In this document: piece by piece, positions 15,847 through 24,614 of the stretch | Layout: each line of letters opens with the position of its first letter | Numbering within the stretch: position 1 is the first letter of the stretch | From: Hellea sp. | Lineage (GTDB): Bacteria > Pseudomonadota > Alphaproteobacteria > Caulobacterales > Maricaulaceae | DNA: 32,430 bases | Direction of reading: 5' to 3' | NCBI GenBank assembly: GCA_023300105.1 | Contig: JALZWM010000155.1 | Location: 1-32,430, forward strand | The notes under the pieces: model-generated | Told to the model about the DNA's origin: nothing | Seen by the model: only the letters and a program-made list of their open reading frames with translations | Databases searched by the model: none | Translations under genes and position numbers: made by a program

Positions 15847-16482
15847 ATGCTGACTCAGAAACAAAAAGATTTACTTTTACTAATCGATCGCAAAATTAAA
15901 GCGGTTGGTGTCCCGCCTTCTTATGACGAGATGAAAGATTCGCTCGGCCTTGCTAGTAAGTCTGGCATTCACCGCCTGATTACAGCACTTGAAGAACGCG
16001 GTTTTATCCGCCGCCTCCCCAATAAAGCCCGCGCGCTCGAAGTTCTCAAACTTCCTGAAGACTTTCAATCCGAAATGGCTAAGCCTGAACCCGCCAATGA
16101 TGTCTATGAAGTTCCCTTTGTTGGTAAAATTGCGGCGGGTAATCCCATTGCCGCGATTGAAGATAGTTACAATATGATATCTGTCCCGCCGAGTATGATG
16201 GGGCCAGGTCACTTTGCCCTCGAAATCGAAGGCGAGTCCATGATTGAGGCTGGTATTTTGGATGGCGATATTGTCATCATCAAAAAAGCCAATACGGCGC
16301 GTAACAATCAAATTGTCGTCGCCCTCGTCGATCAAGAAGAAGCGACGCTTAAGCGCATTTACAAAACAGGCCAAACCATTGAATTAATTCCTGAAAATAA
16401 AGATTTCGAAACAAAAACATTCGGCCCTGACCGTGTTGAAGTTCAAGGCATATTAGTTGGCCTCGTTCGTAGCTATCACTAG
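15847..16482 (+). CDS. lexA: LexA repressor
   Basis: This 211-residue SOS master repressor has an N-terminal winged helix (residues 1-65, [31 protein letters not shown]) and a C-terminal S24 self-cleavage domain. The cleavage site is Ala97-Gly98 in IAAGNP, the nucleophile is Ser131 in EGESMIEAG and the general base is Lys169 in ATLKR. All catalytic parts are intact, unlike the XRE protein at the left of the window. AGGAGAG seven bases upstream marks the ATG. A self-directed SOS box sits in its promoter and a strong terminator follows 28 bases after the stop. RecA-triggered cleavage would release both this gene and the DUF5710 gene. Confidence 0.98.
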   Translation: MLTQKQKDLLLLIDRKIKAVGVPPSYDEMKDSLGLASKSGIHRLITALEERGFIRRLPNKARALEVLKLPEDFQSEMAKPEPANDVYEVPFVGKIAAGNPIAAIEDSYNMISVPPSMMGPGHFALEIEGESMIEAGILDGDIVIIKKANTARNNQIVVALVDQEEATLKRIYKTGQTIELIPENKDFETKTFGPDRVEVQGILVGLVRSYH

Positions 16483-16502
16483 TCTTTACCCAGCTTTCCT
16501 AT

Positions 16503-18587
16503 TTAAGACCAAGGACGCCTCTGGCGTCCTTTTTTATTGGCAGGACGTAACTCTATACCTTCCTGAGTTATATAAACATCATGTGCCCCTAACGTCTTAA
16601 AACTACGCTCATCTAATAATATTGCGCTGCATTTTCGACGTGCAACTGGCCCAGCGCGTCTCACCGTCAAAATAACAATGTCTGAAGCTTCACATTCAAT
16701 ACCCACTTCTGAAGGATGGCTAACAACGGACACTTTGCTGCCTTTAACTTCAAATCTACAGGCCAGATGATCACAAAGGGCCTGCGTATCTTGGTAGGTT
16801 TTAATATCGCTATTAGGCCGGCCCGCACGCTGCATGAATTGTTCACGTCCATATCTATCCGCACGTTTTCGGCCAACAAAAAGCGTATCATGGTCTGAAT
16901 GCCAAAACGCGACCTGCCCTGTATCTGAAACCCGCAAATCTGGCTTGGGCGCGCGGCTCCAAACGAAAAAGCAAATGGTTGCAAGCGCAAACCCTGAATA
17001 TCGCCTCAAGCCTGTGCCCAATGTCGCGAATAAAAACGCGAGACCAAAGACACCAATAACCCAACCCTGCGCGGCTGGTACGTAAGCCATGGCGCCAGAC
17101 AATCCTGCAACCCAATTAGAAACCTGCAATAACCCCGACAACCCCCACCCCATAACTGCTAAAGGCAATTCTTCAAGGCCAAACGGCAGAGCGATAAGCG
17201 CGGTTAAAGCCGCAGGCATAACAACAAAGGTAAAAAGCGGCATCGCCAATATATTCCCCAGTAAGCTATAACTAGCGATACGGTTAAAATGCAAAACTGC
17301 AAATCCTGACGTCGCGGTACCTGCGACGAAGCTTGTTACAGTTAGAGTCGCAATGTTTACTTTGATTTTCTGGATTAGTCCGGGACGGTAGCTATAAACA
17401 CGGCGTTCGTTCCACTCACTGTAAACAACCACAAGCGCTGCCACCGCAGCAAAGGACATTTGAAAGCCAACAGATATTAAACTCTCAGGATGAAGCATTA
17501 ATGTAATCAACGCCGCCACAGTTACGGAGCGCATTGAAAAGGGCCTACGGTCCATGAGCACGGCTAGAAATACAATAATCGCCATTATATAAGCACGCTG
17601 CGTCGCAACTGAGCCGCCCGACAAAATCAGATACCCCGTGGCAGCCAAAGCGCCGATAATCGCCGCTGGTTTACGAACATCATAACGCCGAGACAGAGGC
17701 GCTATGCATGCTAACAGCAGAGTCGATAGAAAGTAACTCCCGCCAGCTAACAACCCCATATGAAGGCCAGAAATCGCCAACACATGCGCAAGACCAGCAA
17801 CACGCAACGCATCGGTTTGTTCTTGTGGAATAAATGCCCGTACACCCGTTAATAACGCGGCTTGCAGACCTGCTGTTTGCGCAGGTGCTTTGTTTCTTAT
17901 CCTATCTGCAAGGCCATAGCGAAATGTCGCTAGGCGGCGTTGGAGTTTCTCAACGGGATGAGTTGTAATTACATCGGCATGCTTAGGCTTTCCAATCGCA
18001 AAACCATAGCCGCCAAGTTTGTCAAAGAATGCTCGCCTTGCGGGATCATAGCCGCCGGGCACTACTGGCCCGGGGGGCTGTGAAATTATTGCGCGCACTT
18101 GAATGCCATCACCAACTTCAAACCCGCTTGGTTTCACTTTTACACGAACCTTTAACGGTAATTCATCCCGCTCTAGGCCTGACATCTCACTAACGCTAAT
18201 TCGCCACCGATACCCGTTTCCTGACTTCTCAACAGCTTCTATCCACCCCGTAACAGTATAGCTACGTTCATAACTCGGGACTTTCGGGACAGTTTCAAAA
18301 GCCGTGTGTAACGCCGCACGACCACTTCCAAGGAATATCAATAAGACGATGACGGAAAGGTGATAAAACCGAAATAATTTACGCTCAAGAAACCAAGCCA
18401 AAAGGCATAGGACAGAACAAATTACGGCTAACACGTAAAGTGAGGGTTCAAACGGCAAGTAAAAGTAGATGGCAATACCTGCTGCAAAAATGGCGACATT
18501 CCAATCAAAGCGCTGATACTCAGGCGCAGACCACCCCTGCGTCCATGCGCGGTCCAACACCATCTTTATCCTGTTAATGGCGGACAT
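16503..18587 (-). CDS. comEC: ComEC/Rec2-type DNA uptake channel
   Basis: This 694-residue polytopic membrane protein probably moves single-stranded DNA across the inner membrane during natural transformation. Residues about 30-75 hold the first helices, 80-200 an OB-like extracytoplasmic domain, and 225-545 the Competence domain with many helices, including LAHVLAISGLHMGLLAGG. The C-terminal part (about 550-694) begins like the metallo-beta-lactamase domain of longer ComEC proteins (VSDTGQVAF) but lacks the HxHxDH metal motif. Its last codons contain the lexA terminator. The ATG at 18587 diverges from gltX with only 56 bases between starts. No other competence genes are in the window, so actual DNA uptake is not shown. 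Confidence 0.9.
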   Translation of the reverse strand: MSAINRIKMVLDRAWTQGWSAPEYQRFDWNVAIFAAGIAIYFYLPFEPSLYVLAVICSVLCLLAWFLERKLFRFYHLSVIVLLIFLGSGRAALHTAFETVPKVPSYERSYTVTGWIEAVEKSGNGYRWRISVSEMSGLERDELPLKVRVKVKPSGFEVGDGIQVRAIISQPPGPVVPGGYDPARRAFFDKLGGYGFAIGKPKHADVITTHPVEKLQRRLATFRYGLADRIRNKAPAQTAGLQAALLTGVRAFIPQEQTDALRVAGLAHVLAISGLHMGLLAGGSYFLSTLLLACIAPLSRRYDVRKPAAIIGALAATGYLILSGGSVATQRAYIMAIIVFLAVLMDRRPFSMRSVTVAALITLMLHPESLISVGFQMSFAAVAALVVVYSEWNERRVYSYRPGLIQKIKVNIATLTVTSFVAGTATSGFAVLHFNRIASYSLLGNILAMPLFTFVVMPAALTALIALPFGLEELPLAVMGWGLSGLLQVSNWVAGLSGAMAYVPAAQGWVIGVFGLAFLFATLGTGLRRYSGFALATICFFVWSRAPKPDLRVSDTGQVAFWHSDHDTLFVGRKRADRYGREQFMQRAGRPNSDIKTYQDTQALCDHLACRFEVKGSKVSVVSHPSEVGIECEASDIVILTVRRAGPVARRKCSAILLDERSFKTLGAHDVYITQEGIELRPANKKGRQRRPWS
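16511..16535 (+). terminator. Rho-independent terminator of lexA, inside comEC
   Basis: GGACGCC (16513-16519), a TCT loop and GGCGTCC (16523-16529) form a perfect seven-pair GC-rich stem, extended by two A-T pairs and followed by a run of T. It lies 28 bases after the lexA stop and within the last codons of the convergent comEC gene. Confidence 0.88.
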
Positions 18588-18643
18588 GTTATGTGATAGA
18601 CCCTCTAAATATTTTAAACCATTCTAAGAGTTGTATTGCTGCT

Positions 18644-20065
18644 ATGACAACACCCAAAGTAATTACCCGTTTTGCGCCATCTCCGACAGGATTTCTTCAC
18701 ATTGGCGGTGCGCGCACCGCCTTGTTTAACTATTACTTTGCCAAGCATATGGGCGGAGAGTTCCACCTGCGGATCGAAGACACAGATAAAGCTCGCTCCA
18801 CAGCCGAGGCCACACAAGCCATCATCGACGGTATGAACTGGCTCGGTATTCATCATGATGGGGAAATTATTTACCAAAGTAAAAATGCCGACGCACATGT
18901 AGACGCGGCGATAGCTTTACTCGAAAGCGGCGCGGCTTACCGCTGTTACGCGGACGCAGAAGACCTAGAACAATTACGCGAAACAGCCCGCGCAGGTGAT
19001 ACTGCTTTTCGAAGCCCCTTTAGAGACACTACAGAGCAACACGGTAAACCGTTTACAGTCAGGTTTCGCGTCCCAGACGGAGAAACAAAAATCGAAGACC
19101 ATGTGCAAGGCAACATTACTTGGAATAATAAAGAATTTGATGACCTTGTCCTTCTACGTGCGGACGGAACGCCAACATATATGCTCGCTGTTGTAGTTGA
19201 CGATCATAACATGGGTGTAACCCATGTTGTTCGAGGAGACGACCATCTTATAAATGCTGGCCGCCAAACACTTATCTATCAAGCGCTTGGCTGGAACACA
19301 CCTGAATGGGCACATGTCCCCCTTATTCATGGGCCCGACGGTAAGAAATTATCAAAACGGCATGGGGCTTTAGGTGCAGAAGCTTACCGCGATATGGGTT
19401 ATCTCCCAGGGGGTCTGCGCAACTACCTTTTAAAGCTAGGATGGTCGCACGGCGACGCAGAACTATTCTACACTGAAGAAGAGATATCAAAAGTTTTTGA
19501 TCTCGCAGGTATTAACTCAGCTCCAGCCCGCCTCGATTTTGATAAGATGGATTTCATCAATGGACAGCATATTTTGGAAGAGCCAAATGAGACCCTTATG
19601 CGCCAAGCGGCAAAATTTCTAGAAGACGTGAATGGCAGACCATTAGACGAAGTTCTCTCAACGCGAGTTTTAAATGCTATGGAGACATTAAAACCAAGAG
19701 CGAAGACTCTTATCGAGCTCGCAGAACAAGCGCGTTATTTACTACTAAAGCGTCCCATTGAAATAACAGGAAAAAAAGCGAAACCACTAAAGAAAGAAGG
19801 CGCAATAGCCCATCTATCTGGTTTGACTTTACGGCTAAAATCCTTAAAAGGCTCGGATTGGAGCGAAACTGCAATTCAGGCGCTTCTCGAAAATTATGTT
19901 TCAGAACATGATATTGGCTTCGGCAAAATCGGGCAGCCCGTTCGTGCGGCGCTAACCGGCGGCGCGCCCTCCCCAGACCTATTCTGGGTTCTTACTTTGC
20001 TTGGCAAAGAAGAAACACTGGCTCGCCTCGAAGACGTCATAAATTCTGACTTTACAAAGGACTAA
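18644..20065 (+). CDS. gltX: Glutamyl-tRNA synthetase
   Basis: This 473-residue class I aminoacyl-tRNA synthetase attaches glutamate to tRNA. The HIGH-type signature is FLHIGGART (residues 17-25) and the KMSKS-type signature is KKLSKRHG; the tRNA acceptor-binding stretch DDHNMGVTHVVRGDDHL lies between them, and the C-terminal third is the helical anticodon-binding region. An in-frame GTG at 18593 gives a longer frame, but homologues begin at the TTPKVITRFAPSPTG region, so I chose the ATG at 18644, although its ribosome-binding site is weak. Many alphaproteobacteria have two GltX copies and use the transamidation route for Gln-tRNA; only one copy is visible here. gltA follows after six bases. 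Confidence 0.96.
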   Translation: MTTPKVITRFAPSPTGFLHIGGARTALFNYYFAKHMGGEFHLRIEDTDKARSTAEATQAIIDGMNWLGIHHDGEIIYQSKNADAHVDAAIALLESGAAYRCYADAEDLEQLRETARAGDTAFRSPFRDTTEQHGKPFTVRFRVPDGETKIEDHVQGNITWNNKEFDDLVLLRADGTPTYMLAVVVDDHNMGVTHVVRGDDHLINAGRQTLIYQALGWNTPEWAHVPLIHGPDGKKLSKRHGALGAEAYRDMGYLPGGLRNYLLKLGWSHGDAELFYTEEEISKVFDLAGINSAPARLDFDKMDFINGQHILEEPNETLMRQAAKFLEDVNGRPLDEVLSTRVLNAMETLKPRAKTLIELAEQARYLLLKRPIEITGKKAKPLKKEGAIAHLSGLTLRLKSLKGSDWSETAIQALLENYVSEHDIGFGKIGQPVRAALTGGAPSPDLFWVLTLLGKEETLARLEDVINSDFTKD

Positions 20066-20071
20066 ACCTAC

Positions 20072-21373
20072 ATGGACATTAAAATTAAAAACACCGGAAC
20101 TGCCAAACTCACGATTGGCGAAGATAGTTATGACCTTCCAATAATGGCAGGATCAATGGGCGTGCCAGGTATCGACGTTCGTGCTTTACACAAACATTCT
20201 GGACATTTTACTTTTGACCCAGGGTTCACATCAACATGTTCAACCGAATCTCAAATTACATTTATTGACGGGAATAAAGGACAACTCCTTCACCGTGGAT
20301 ACCCTATTGAGCAACTCGCAGATAATTCAACTTTCCTAGAAGTCGCTTATTTGATGATAAACGGCGAACTTCCAAATAAAGCGCAAAATGCCGAGTTCAC
20401 AAAAACGATTACGAACCACACGATGCTTCATGATCAGGTAGAAAGCTTTTTCCACGGATTTAGACGTGATAGTCACCCAATGGCGATGATGTGCGGTACT
20501 GTTGGCGCGATGTCAGGCTTTTACCATGATGACACTCACACGACTGTCGACGAGGCCCGTAACATTGCCATGTATCGTTTGATTGCTAAAATGCCTACAA
20601 TAGCAGCACGATCTTACAAATATTCTATTGGACAGCCCCACGTATATCCAAATAACGAGTTATCCTATACAGAGAACTTCCTACATATGTGTTTTTCAGT
20701 CCCTTCTGAAAAATATAAAGTTAGCAAAACAATCGTAAATGCGATGGATAAAATTTTCATCCTTCATGCAGACCATGAACAAAACGCTTCGACTTCGACA
20801 GTCCGCCTTGCGGGATCATCAGGCGCTAACCCATATGCCTGTATTGCTGCGGGTATCGCATGCCTTTGGGGACCAAGTCACGGCGGCGCAAACGAGGCCT
20901 GTCTTAACATGCTACGTGAAATCGGCACAGTTGACAGAATTCCTGAGTTTATCGCGCGCGCCAAAGATAAGTCTGACCCTTTCCGTCTTATGGGCTTTGG
21001 TCATCGTGTTTATAAAAACTTCGATCCCCGTTCACGCGTTTTGCAAAAAGTAGCTCACGAAGTTCTTGAGGAGCTTGACCTTAAAAATCCAATTCTTGCC
21101 GTCGCTAAAGAACTTGAACGAATTGCTTTGGAAGATGAGTATTTCGTCTCTAAAAAGCTCTATCCGAATGTCGACTTCTACTCTGGTATTGTCTTGTCCG
21201 CTCTAGGTTTTCCAACATCAATGTTTACAGTGTTATTCACACTAGCACGTACGGTCGGTTGGATTTCTCAGTGGAATGAAATGCTTGAAGATCCAAGTCA
21301 GCGTATCGGACGTCCTCGTCAGCTTTATACAGGCGCGACAGAACGTGATTATGTGCCGATTGGGAAGCGCTAG
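20072..21373 (+). CDS. gltA: Citrate synthase (type II, hexameric-like)
   Basis: This 433-residue enzyme condenses oxaloacetate and acetyl-CoA at the entry of the citric acid cycle. The catalytic triad is visible: His270 in [10 protein letters not shown], His311 in [13 protein letters not shown] and Asp368 in NVDFYSG. The N-terminal extension (residues 1-50) is typical of the NADH-sensitive Gram-negative type. AAGGA of the gltX tail precedes the ATG, so the two genes are probably co-transcribed. The stop codon is directly followed by the stop codon of the convergent lpxB gene, and its likely terminator lies inside lpxB. Confidence 0.98.
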   Translation: MDIKIKNTGTAKLTIGEDSYDLPIMAGSMGVPGIDVRALHKHSGHFTFDPGFTSTCSTESQITFIDGNKGQLLHRGYPIEQLADNSTFLEVAYLMINGELPNKAQNAEFTKTITNHTMLHDQVESFFHGFRRDSHPMAMMCGTVGAMSGFYHDDTHTTVDEARNIAMYRLIAKMPTIAARSYKYSIGQPHVYPNNELSYTENFLHMCFSVPSEKYKVSKTIVNAMDKIFILHADHEQNASTSTVRLAGSSGANPYACIAAGIACLWGPSHGGANEACLNMLREIGTVDRIPEFIARAKDKSDPFRLMGFGHRVYKNFDPRSRVLQKVAHEVLEELDLKNPILAVAKELERIALEDEYFVSKKLYPNVDFYSGIVLSALGFPTSMFTVLFTLARTVGWISQWNEMLEDPSQRIGRPRQLYTGATERDYVPIGKR

Positions 21374-22525
21374 TTAACCCAATAGACTTAATACAGTTTG
21401 GGCGGCTCGTTTACTCGCGAAGCCGCCTTTTCCATGCATAAAGGCTGTTTGACTTAATAACTGTTCTGATTTTGACTTTCGGTAATCAGCATCGTCCACA
21501 TACTTCAAAATTTCTTTCACTATATTTTTGACTGTCACATCACCCTGAACAAATTCAGGCAGTAGGCTTTGCCCTGCCGAAATATTTACCAGAGAAATAT
21601 ACTCTGGTTTATAAAGCCTTTTGGCAACGGCAAATGTCATCGCATTTAGCTTGTAAGCGACAACTGTAGGAACGCCAGCACAGGCCAGCTGTGTCGTCAC
21701 TGTTCCAGAACACGCAAGCGCAACCGTACTCGCATCAAAAACATCCAGTTTTTTTGACTCTGGTAACAAGATGATATCTTGCAAACGCGTATCCATAGCC
21801 GCGGCGGCTCTGACATCTGTCGCAATTGAATCCGCAACGGGACTTATAAATTTTAAATGCGAGCGTTTTTGTTTCAATAACTGGACAGTCTCTGCAAACA
21901 CGGGTGCTAAGGTCTTAATTTCAGAAAGGCGGCTACCAAAAAAGACAGAGACAATATCGCCTTCTTGTGCAAATCCCAATTCAGACTTTATCTGCGTTCC
22001 ATTTCCAGCTCTATAATCAGTATCGAATATAGGATTTCCAATATAAGTAACAGGGAGTCCATGTTGTTCAAAATACGGCGCATCAAAATTATGTATAGTC
22101 ATAACATGGTCGACATTATCAGCTAATATTTTTGCACGGCCTTCACGCATTGCCCAAACCTGCGGGGCTACATACTTTATGACTTTCCCTTTGTACCCTG
22201 CTTTCTTGAGGTTCTTAGCAACCCTGATCATGAACCCCCAGCTATCAATCAATATAACAGCAGCAGGATTAACTTCAATAATCGACGATACAGTTTGCCT
22301 GACTCTTTTCATAATCATTGGATATGCGCTGATGCCTTCTACGAATCCCAATATAGCTAAGCCAGATATATCAATTTCGGGTTCGACGCCTTGAGCCTGC
22401 ATAGCAGGGCCACCAATGCCTATGCAGTTAATAGTTGGGGACTGCGTTTTCAGGTCTTTAATGAGCTGGGCTCCAAGGTGATCAGCAGAGCTTTCAACAG
22501 CAATTATATAGAGCTTATGCGTCAT
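21374..22525 (-). CDS. lpxB: Lipid-A-disaccharide synthase
   Basis: This 383-residue GT19-family glycosyltransferase joins lipid X and UDP-2,3-diacylglucosamine to form the lipid A disaccharide at the inner face of the inner membrane. Typical stretches are AVESSADHLGAQLI at the N-terminus, IGIGGPAMQAQG, the VAPQVWAMREGRA region, FFGSRLSEI and the donor-site ACSGTVTTQLACAGVPTVVAYK. An open frame reaches back to 22573, but homologues start at the KLYIIAVESSADH region, so I use the ATG at 22525; no clear ribosome-binding site is seen there and the start overlaps the end of lpxI by 11 bases, which suggests translational coupling. It is the last gene of the envelope operon. Confidence 0.95.
   Translation of the reverse strand: MTHKLYIIAVESSADHLGAQLIKDLKTQSPTINCIGIGGPAMQAQGVEPEIDISGLAILGFVEGISAYPMIMKRVRQTVSSIIEVNPAAVILIDSWGFMIRVAKNLKKAGYKGKVIKYVAPQVWAMREGRAKILADNVDHVMTIHNFDAPYFEQHGLPVTYIGNPIFDTDYRAGNGTQIKSELGFAQEGDIVSVFFGSRLSEIKTLAPVFAETVQLLKQKRSHLKFISPVADSIATDVRAAAAMDTRLQDIILLPESKKLDVFDASTVALACSGTVTTQLACAGVPTVVAYKLNAMTFAVAKRLYKPEYISLVNISAGQSLLPEFVQGDVTVKNIVKEILKYVDDADYRKSKSEQLLSQTAFMHGKGGFASKRAAQTVLSLLG
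21401..21431 (+). terminator. Likely terminator of gltA, inside lpxB
   Basis: GGCGGCT (21401-21407) and AGCCGCC (21421-21427) form a seven-pair stem around a 13-base loop, followed by four T. It lies 28 bases after the gltA stop, within the 3' end of convergent lpxB. Confidence 0.55.
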
Positions 22526-23354
22526 GCGTTTTCGGAGGTAGTCCCGCGACAAATATGCCGAAATCATCAGCAAGCTTAATCACCTCTTCACGGTCAATCA
22601 CAAATGCACGTCCGCCCTCAGCAACAATACCTGCAAGGCCCGCTTCAGCAGCATTTTTAACAGTCATTGGGCCTATAGTCGGCAAATCCACACGTGTTTC
22701 CTGTCCAGGCTTAAGCATTTTAGCTAATATACCAACACGGTTATTGCTTGAGCCTCGAATATTTTGAGGTAAATATTTGATACGTTCTAGCATAAGGTCA
22801 GTACCTTCTTGTGCCTCAACGGCTAACACAACCCCTTTGGCAACAACAACTCCCTGACCAATATCCAAGGCTCCTATTTTCAAAGCGGTTTCACAAGCCT
22901 TTCGAGTATCTTCTGAATGTACTTTTGAAATTTTCACAGCCCCTAAAACGCCTTCCGGTAATAATAAAGATTGGCAAAGGTCTTGCGGAGCAAGGATTTC
23001 AAAACCTTCTTTTTCGAAAAGACTTAGGAGATATCGCATCAAGGCGTCATCACCATTTTTTGCCGCCTTTATAGCCCCCGCCATATGAAGCATACCTTTA
23101 AAGTCAGGCTTCAGTGTCATAAAGTCAGGGCGGTTCACAATTCCTGCAAAACAAACATGCGTACACTTATCTTTTTTAAGTGTTCTAACCATCTTACCAA
23201 ATTCGGCTAAGCGCAATTCATGAGCACCATCATAGTGGTTCACATCAGCAAAGCCATCTAAGGCAATTATAGTCAGCTCATGAGCCTCTTGTGTAGAAGC
23301 GGCCACAACATGCTTAGGTAAGTCGCCTCCGCCCGCTATTACGCCTATACGCAT
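22515..23354 (-). CDS. lpxI: UDP-2,3-diacylglucosamine diphosphatase LpxI
   Basis: This 279-residue enzyme cleaves UDP-2,3-diacylglucosamine to lipid X and UMP, replacing LpxH in alphaproteobacteria. The N-terminus RIGVIAGGGDLP and the C-terminal catalytic region with the conserved Asp in RVDLPTIGP followed by VKNAAEAGLAGI are typical of the family (formerly DUF1009) first characterised in Caulobacter. The open frame reaches 23381, but AAGG eight bases before the ATG at 23354 and the family N-terminus fix the start, two bases after the lpxA stop. The position between lpxA and lpxB is the usual one and supports the role. Confidence 0.95.
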   Translation of the reverse strand: MRIGVIAGGGDLPKHVVAASTQEAHELTIIALDGFADVNHYDGAHELRLAEFGKMVRTLKKDKCTHVCFAGIVNRPDFMTLKPDFKGMLHMAGAIKAAKNGDDALMRYLLSLFEKEGFEILAPQDLCQSLLLPEGVLGAVKISKVHSEDTRKACETALKIGALDIGQGVVVAKGVVLAVEAQEGTDLMLERIKYLPQNIRGSSNNRVGILAKMLKPGQETRVDLPTIGPMTVKNAAEAGLAGIVAEGGRAFVIDREEVIKLADDFGIFVAGLPPKTHDA

Positions 23355-23356
23355 AT

Positions 23357-24154
23357 CTATGACCTTGTCGTTGGCATACAAATTGATCTATTTTTTTGCA
23401 ATCGAATGAAGTTTATAATTTCCATAACCAATTCATGATCGGAATAAAGCTTCGCCGTGTCTTCTAAACGTTCAGAAAAAGTTCCTTCTAGAGCAAATAG
23501 CTGACGATAAGCAGATCTAAGGTCTCGTATTTTTTCTCTTGAAAAGCCTCGTCTTTTTAAACCCACCACATTTAAACCCGCTAAATGTGCCGCGTTTCCC
23601 CGAACTGATCCATAAGGGATAACATCCGCAGTAACAGTTGCCATGCCACCTATGAAAGAATGAGCCCCTATTCTCGTATGTTGATGTATCGCACATAATC
23701 CGCCAAGAATAGCGTGATCTCCAATGGTTACATTACCGCCAATTTGAGCACCGTTTGAAACAATAACATGATTTCCCATTTGCCCCTCATGCGCAAGATG
23801 AGTTCCAACCATAAAATAACAATCATGCCCTATGCGGGTAATAGGTTCACCGGCGTCAGTACCAGGATGAACATTCACATTCTCACGAAATACGCAACGG
23901 TCCCCAATTTCAATACTGACCTTTCCGCCCTTATGTTTAAAATCCTGAGGTGGGTGCCCCATAGAAACAAATGGGTAGAGCTTAGAATCTGCACCTATTG
24001 ACGTATTCCCGTCAAGATTAACTTGAGCTATCAATTCTACATTTTGTGCAAGTTTAACGTTAGGTCCAACAACGCATAATGGACCAATCTTAACACCATC
24101 AGAAAGCTCAGCCTTAGGGTCAACGAAGGACGAGGCATGTATAGAAATACTCAA
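23357..24154 (-). CDS. lpxA: UDP-N-acetylglucosamine O-acyltransferase
   Basis: This 265-residue cytoplasmic trimer carries out the first step of lipid A synthesis, transferring a hydroxyacyl chain from acyl carrier protein to UDP-GlcNAc. It is built from left-handed beta-helix hexapeptide repeats (residues about 1-190) and a helical C-terminus. The catalytic histidine is His122 in HLAHEGQMGN. The start codon is TTG: its T G A bases are shared with the fabZ stop, GGGAGG stands five bases upstream, and no ATG occurs until residue 65. TTG may keep expression low. It overlaps fabZ by four bases and is followed by lpxI. Confidence 0.96.
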   Translation of the reverse strand: MSISIHASSFVDPKAELSDGVKIGPLCVVGPNVKLAQNVELIAQVNLDGNTSIGADSKLYPFVSMGHPPQDFKHKGGKVSIEIGDRCVFRENVNVHPGTDAGEPITRIGHDCYFMVGTHLAHEGQMGNHVIVSNGAQIGGNVTIGDHAILGGLCAIHQHTRIGAHSFIGGMATVTADVIPYGSVRGNAAHLAGLNVVGLKRRGFSREKIRDLRSAYRQLFALEGTFSERLEDTAKLYSDHELVMEIINFIRLQKNRSICMPTTRS

Positions 24155-24612
24155 GCGAGCCTCCCATATTGCATTTCAGCCGCAGCAAACTTTAATGTTG
24201 CAGCAACTTTCCCGTCAACAGTTGCAACTCCAGAGAACTTGTAAAAAGGTAGCCTAACTTTTTCAATTTCCACTTCTACAGTAATTACTTCACCTGGCTT
24301 TACGGGGCGACGAAACTTAACCGAATCCACATTTGAAAAAGCAATAAATTTATCATCCGACAAACCTCTCGTAAGAGAAACGAGTAAAGCCCCTGCCTGC
24401 GCAACAGTCTCTATTATTAAAACACCTGGCATTATGGGCATGCCCGGAAAATGCCCTTTAAAATAAGCGGCATCGGCTTTTACGTCAGATTCAATAATGA
24501 TTGAATTCTCCTCAAGCGCTGTTACGCGGTCAATGAAAAGCATCGGATCACGGTGCGGAAGATAATCTTTAATGTAAGCTCTATCTAAGGGAAGAGATTT
24601 AATAGTTGGCAT
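24151..24612 (-). CDS. fabZ: 3-hydroxyacyl-ACP dehydratase FabZ
   Basis: This 153-residue hotdog-fold enzyme dehydrates 3-hydroxyacyl-ACP in fatty acid elongation. The catalytic pair is His54 in KGHFPGMPIMPG and Glu68 in IIETVAQAG; LPHRDPMLFIDRV at residues 18-30 is the usual N-terminal stretch. It competes with LpxA and LpxD for hydroxyacyl-ACP, which explains its position between lpxD and lpxA: the cluster balances membrane phospholipid and lipid A supply. It starts two bases after the lpxD stop. Confidence 0.97.
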   Translation of the reverse strand: MPTIKSLPLDRAYIKDYLPHRDPMLFIDRVTALEENSIIIESDVKADAAYFKGHFPGMPIMPGVLIIETVAQAGALLVSLTRGLSDDKFIAFSNVDSVKFRRPVKPGEVITVEVEIEKVRLPFYKFSGVATVDGKVAATLKFAAAEMQYGRLA

Positions 24613-24614
24613 AA

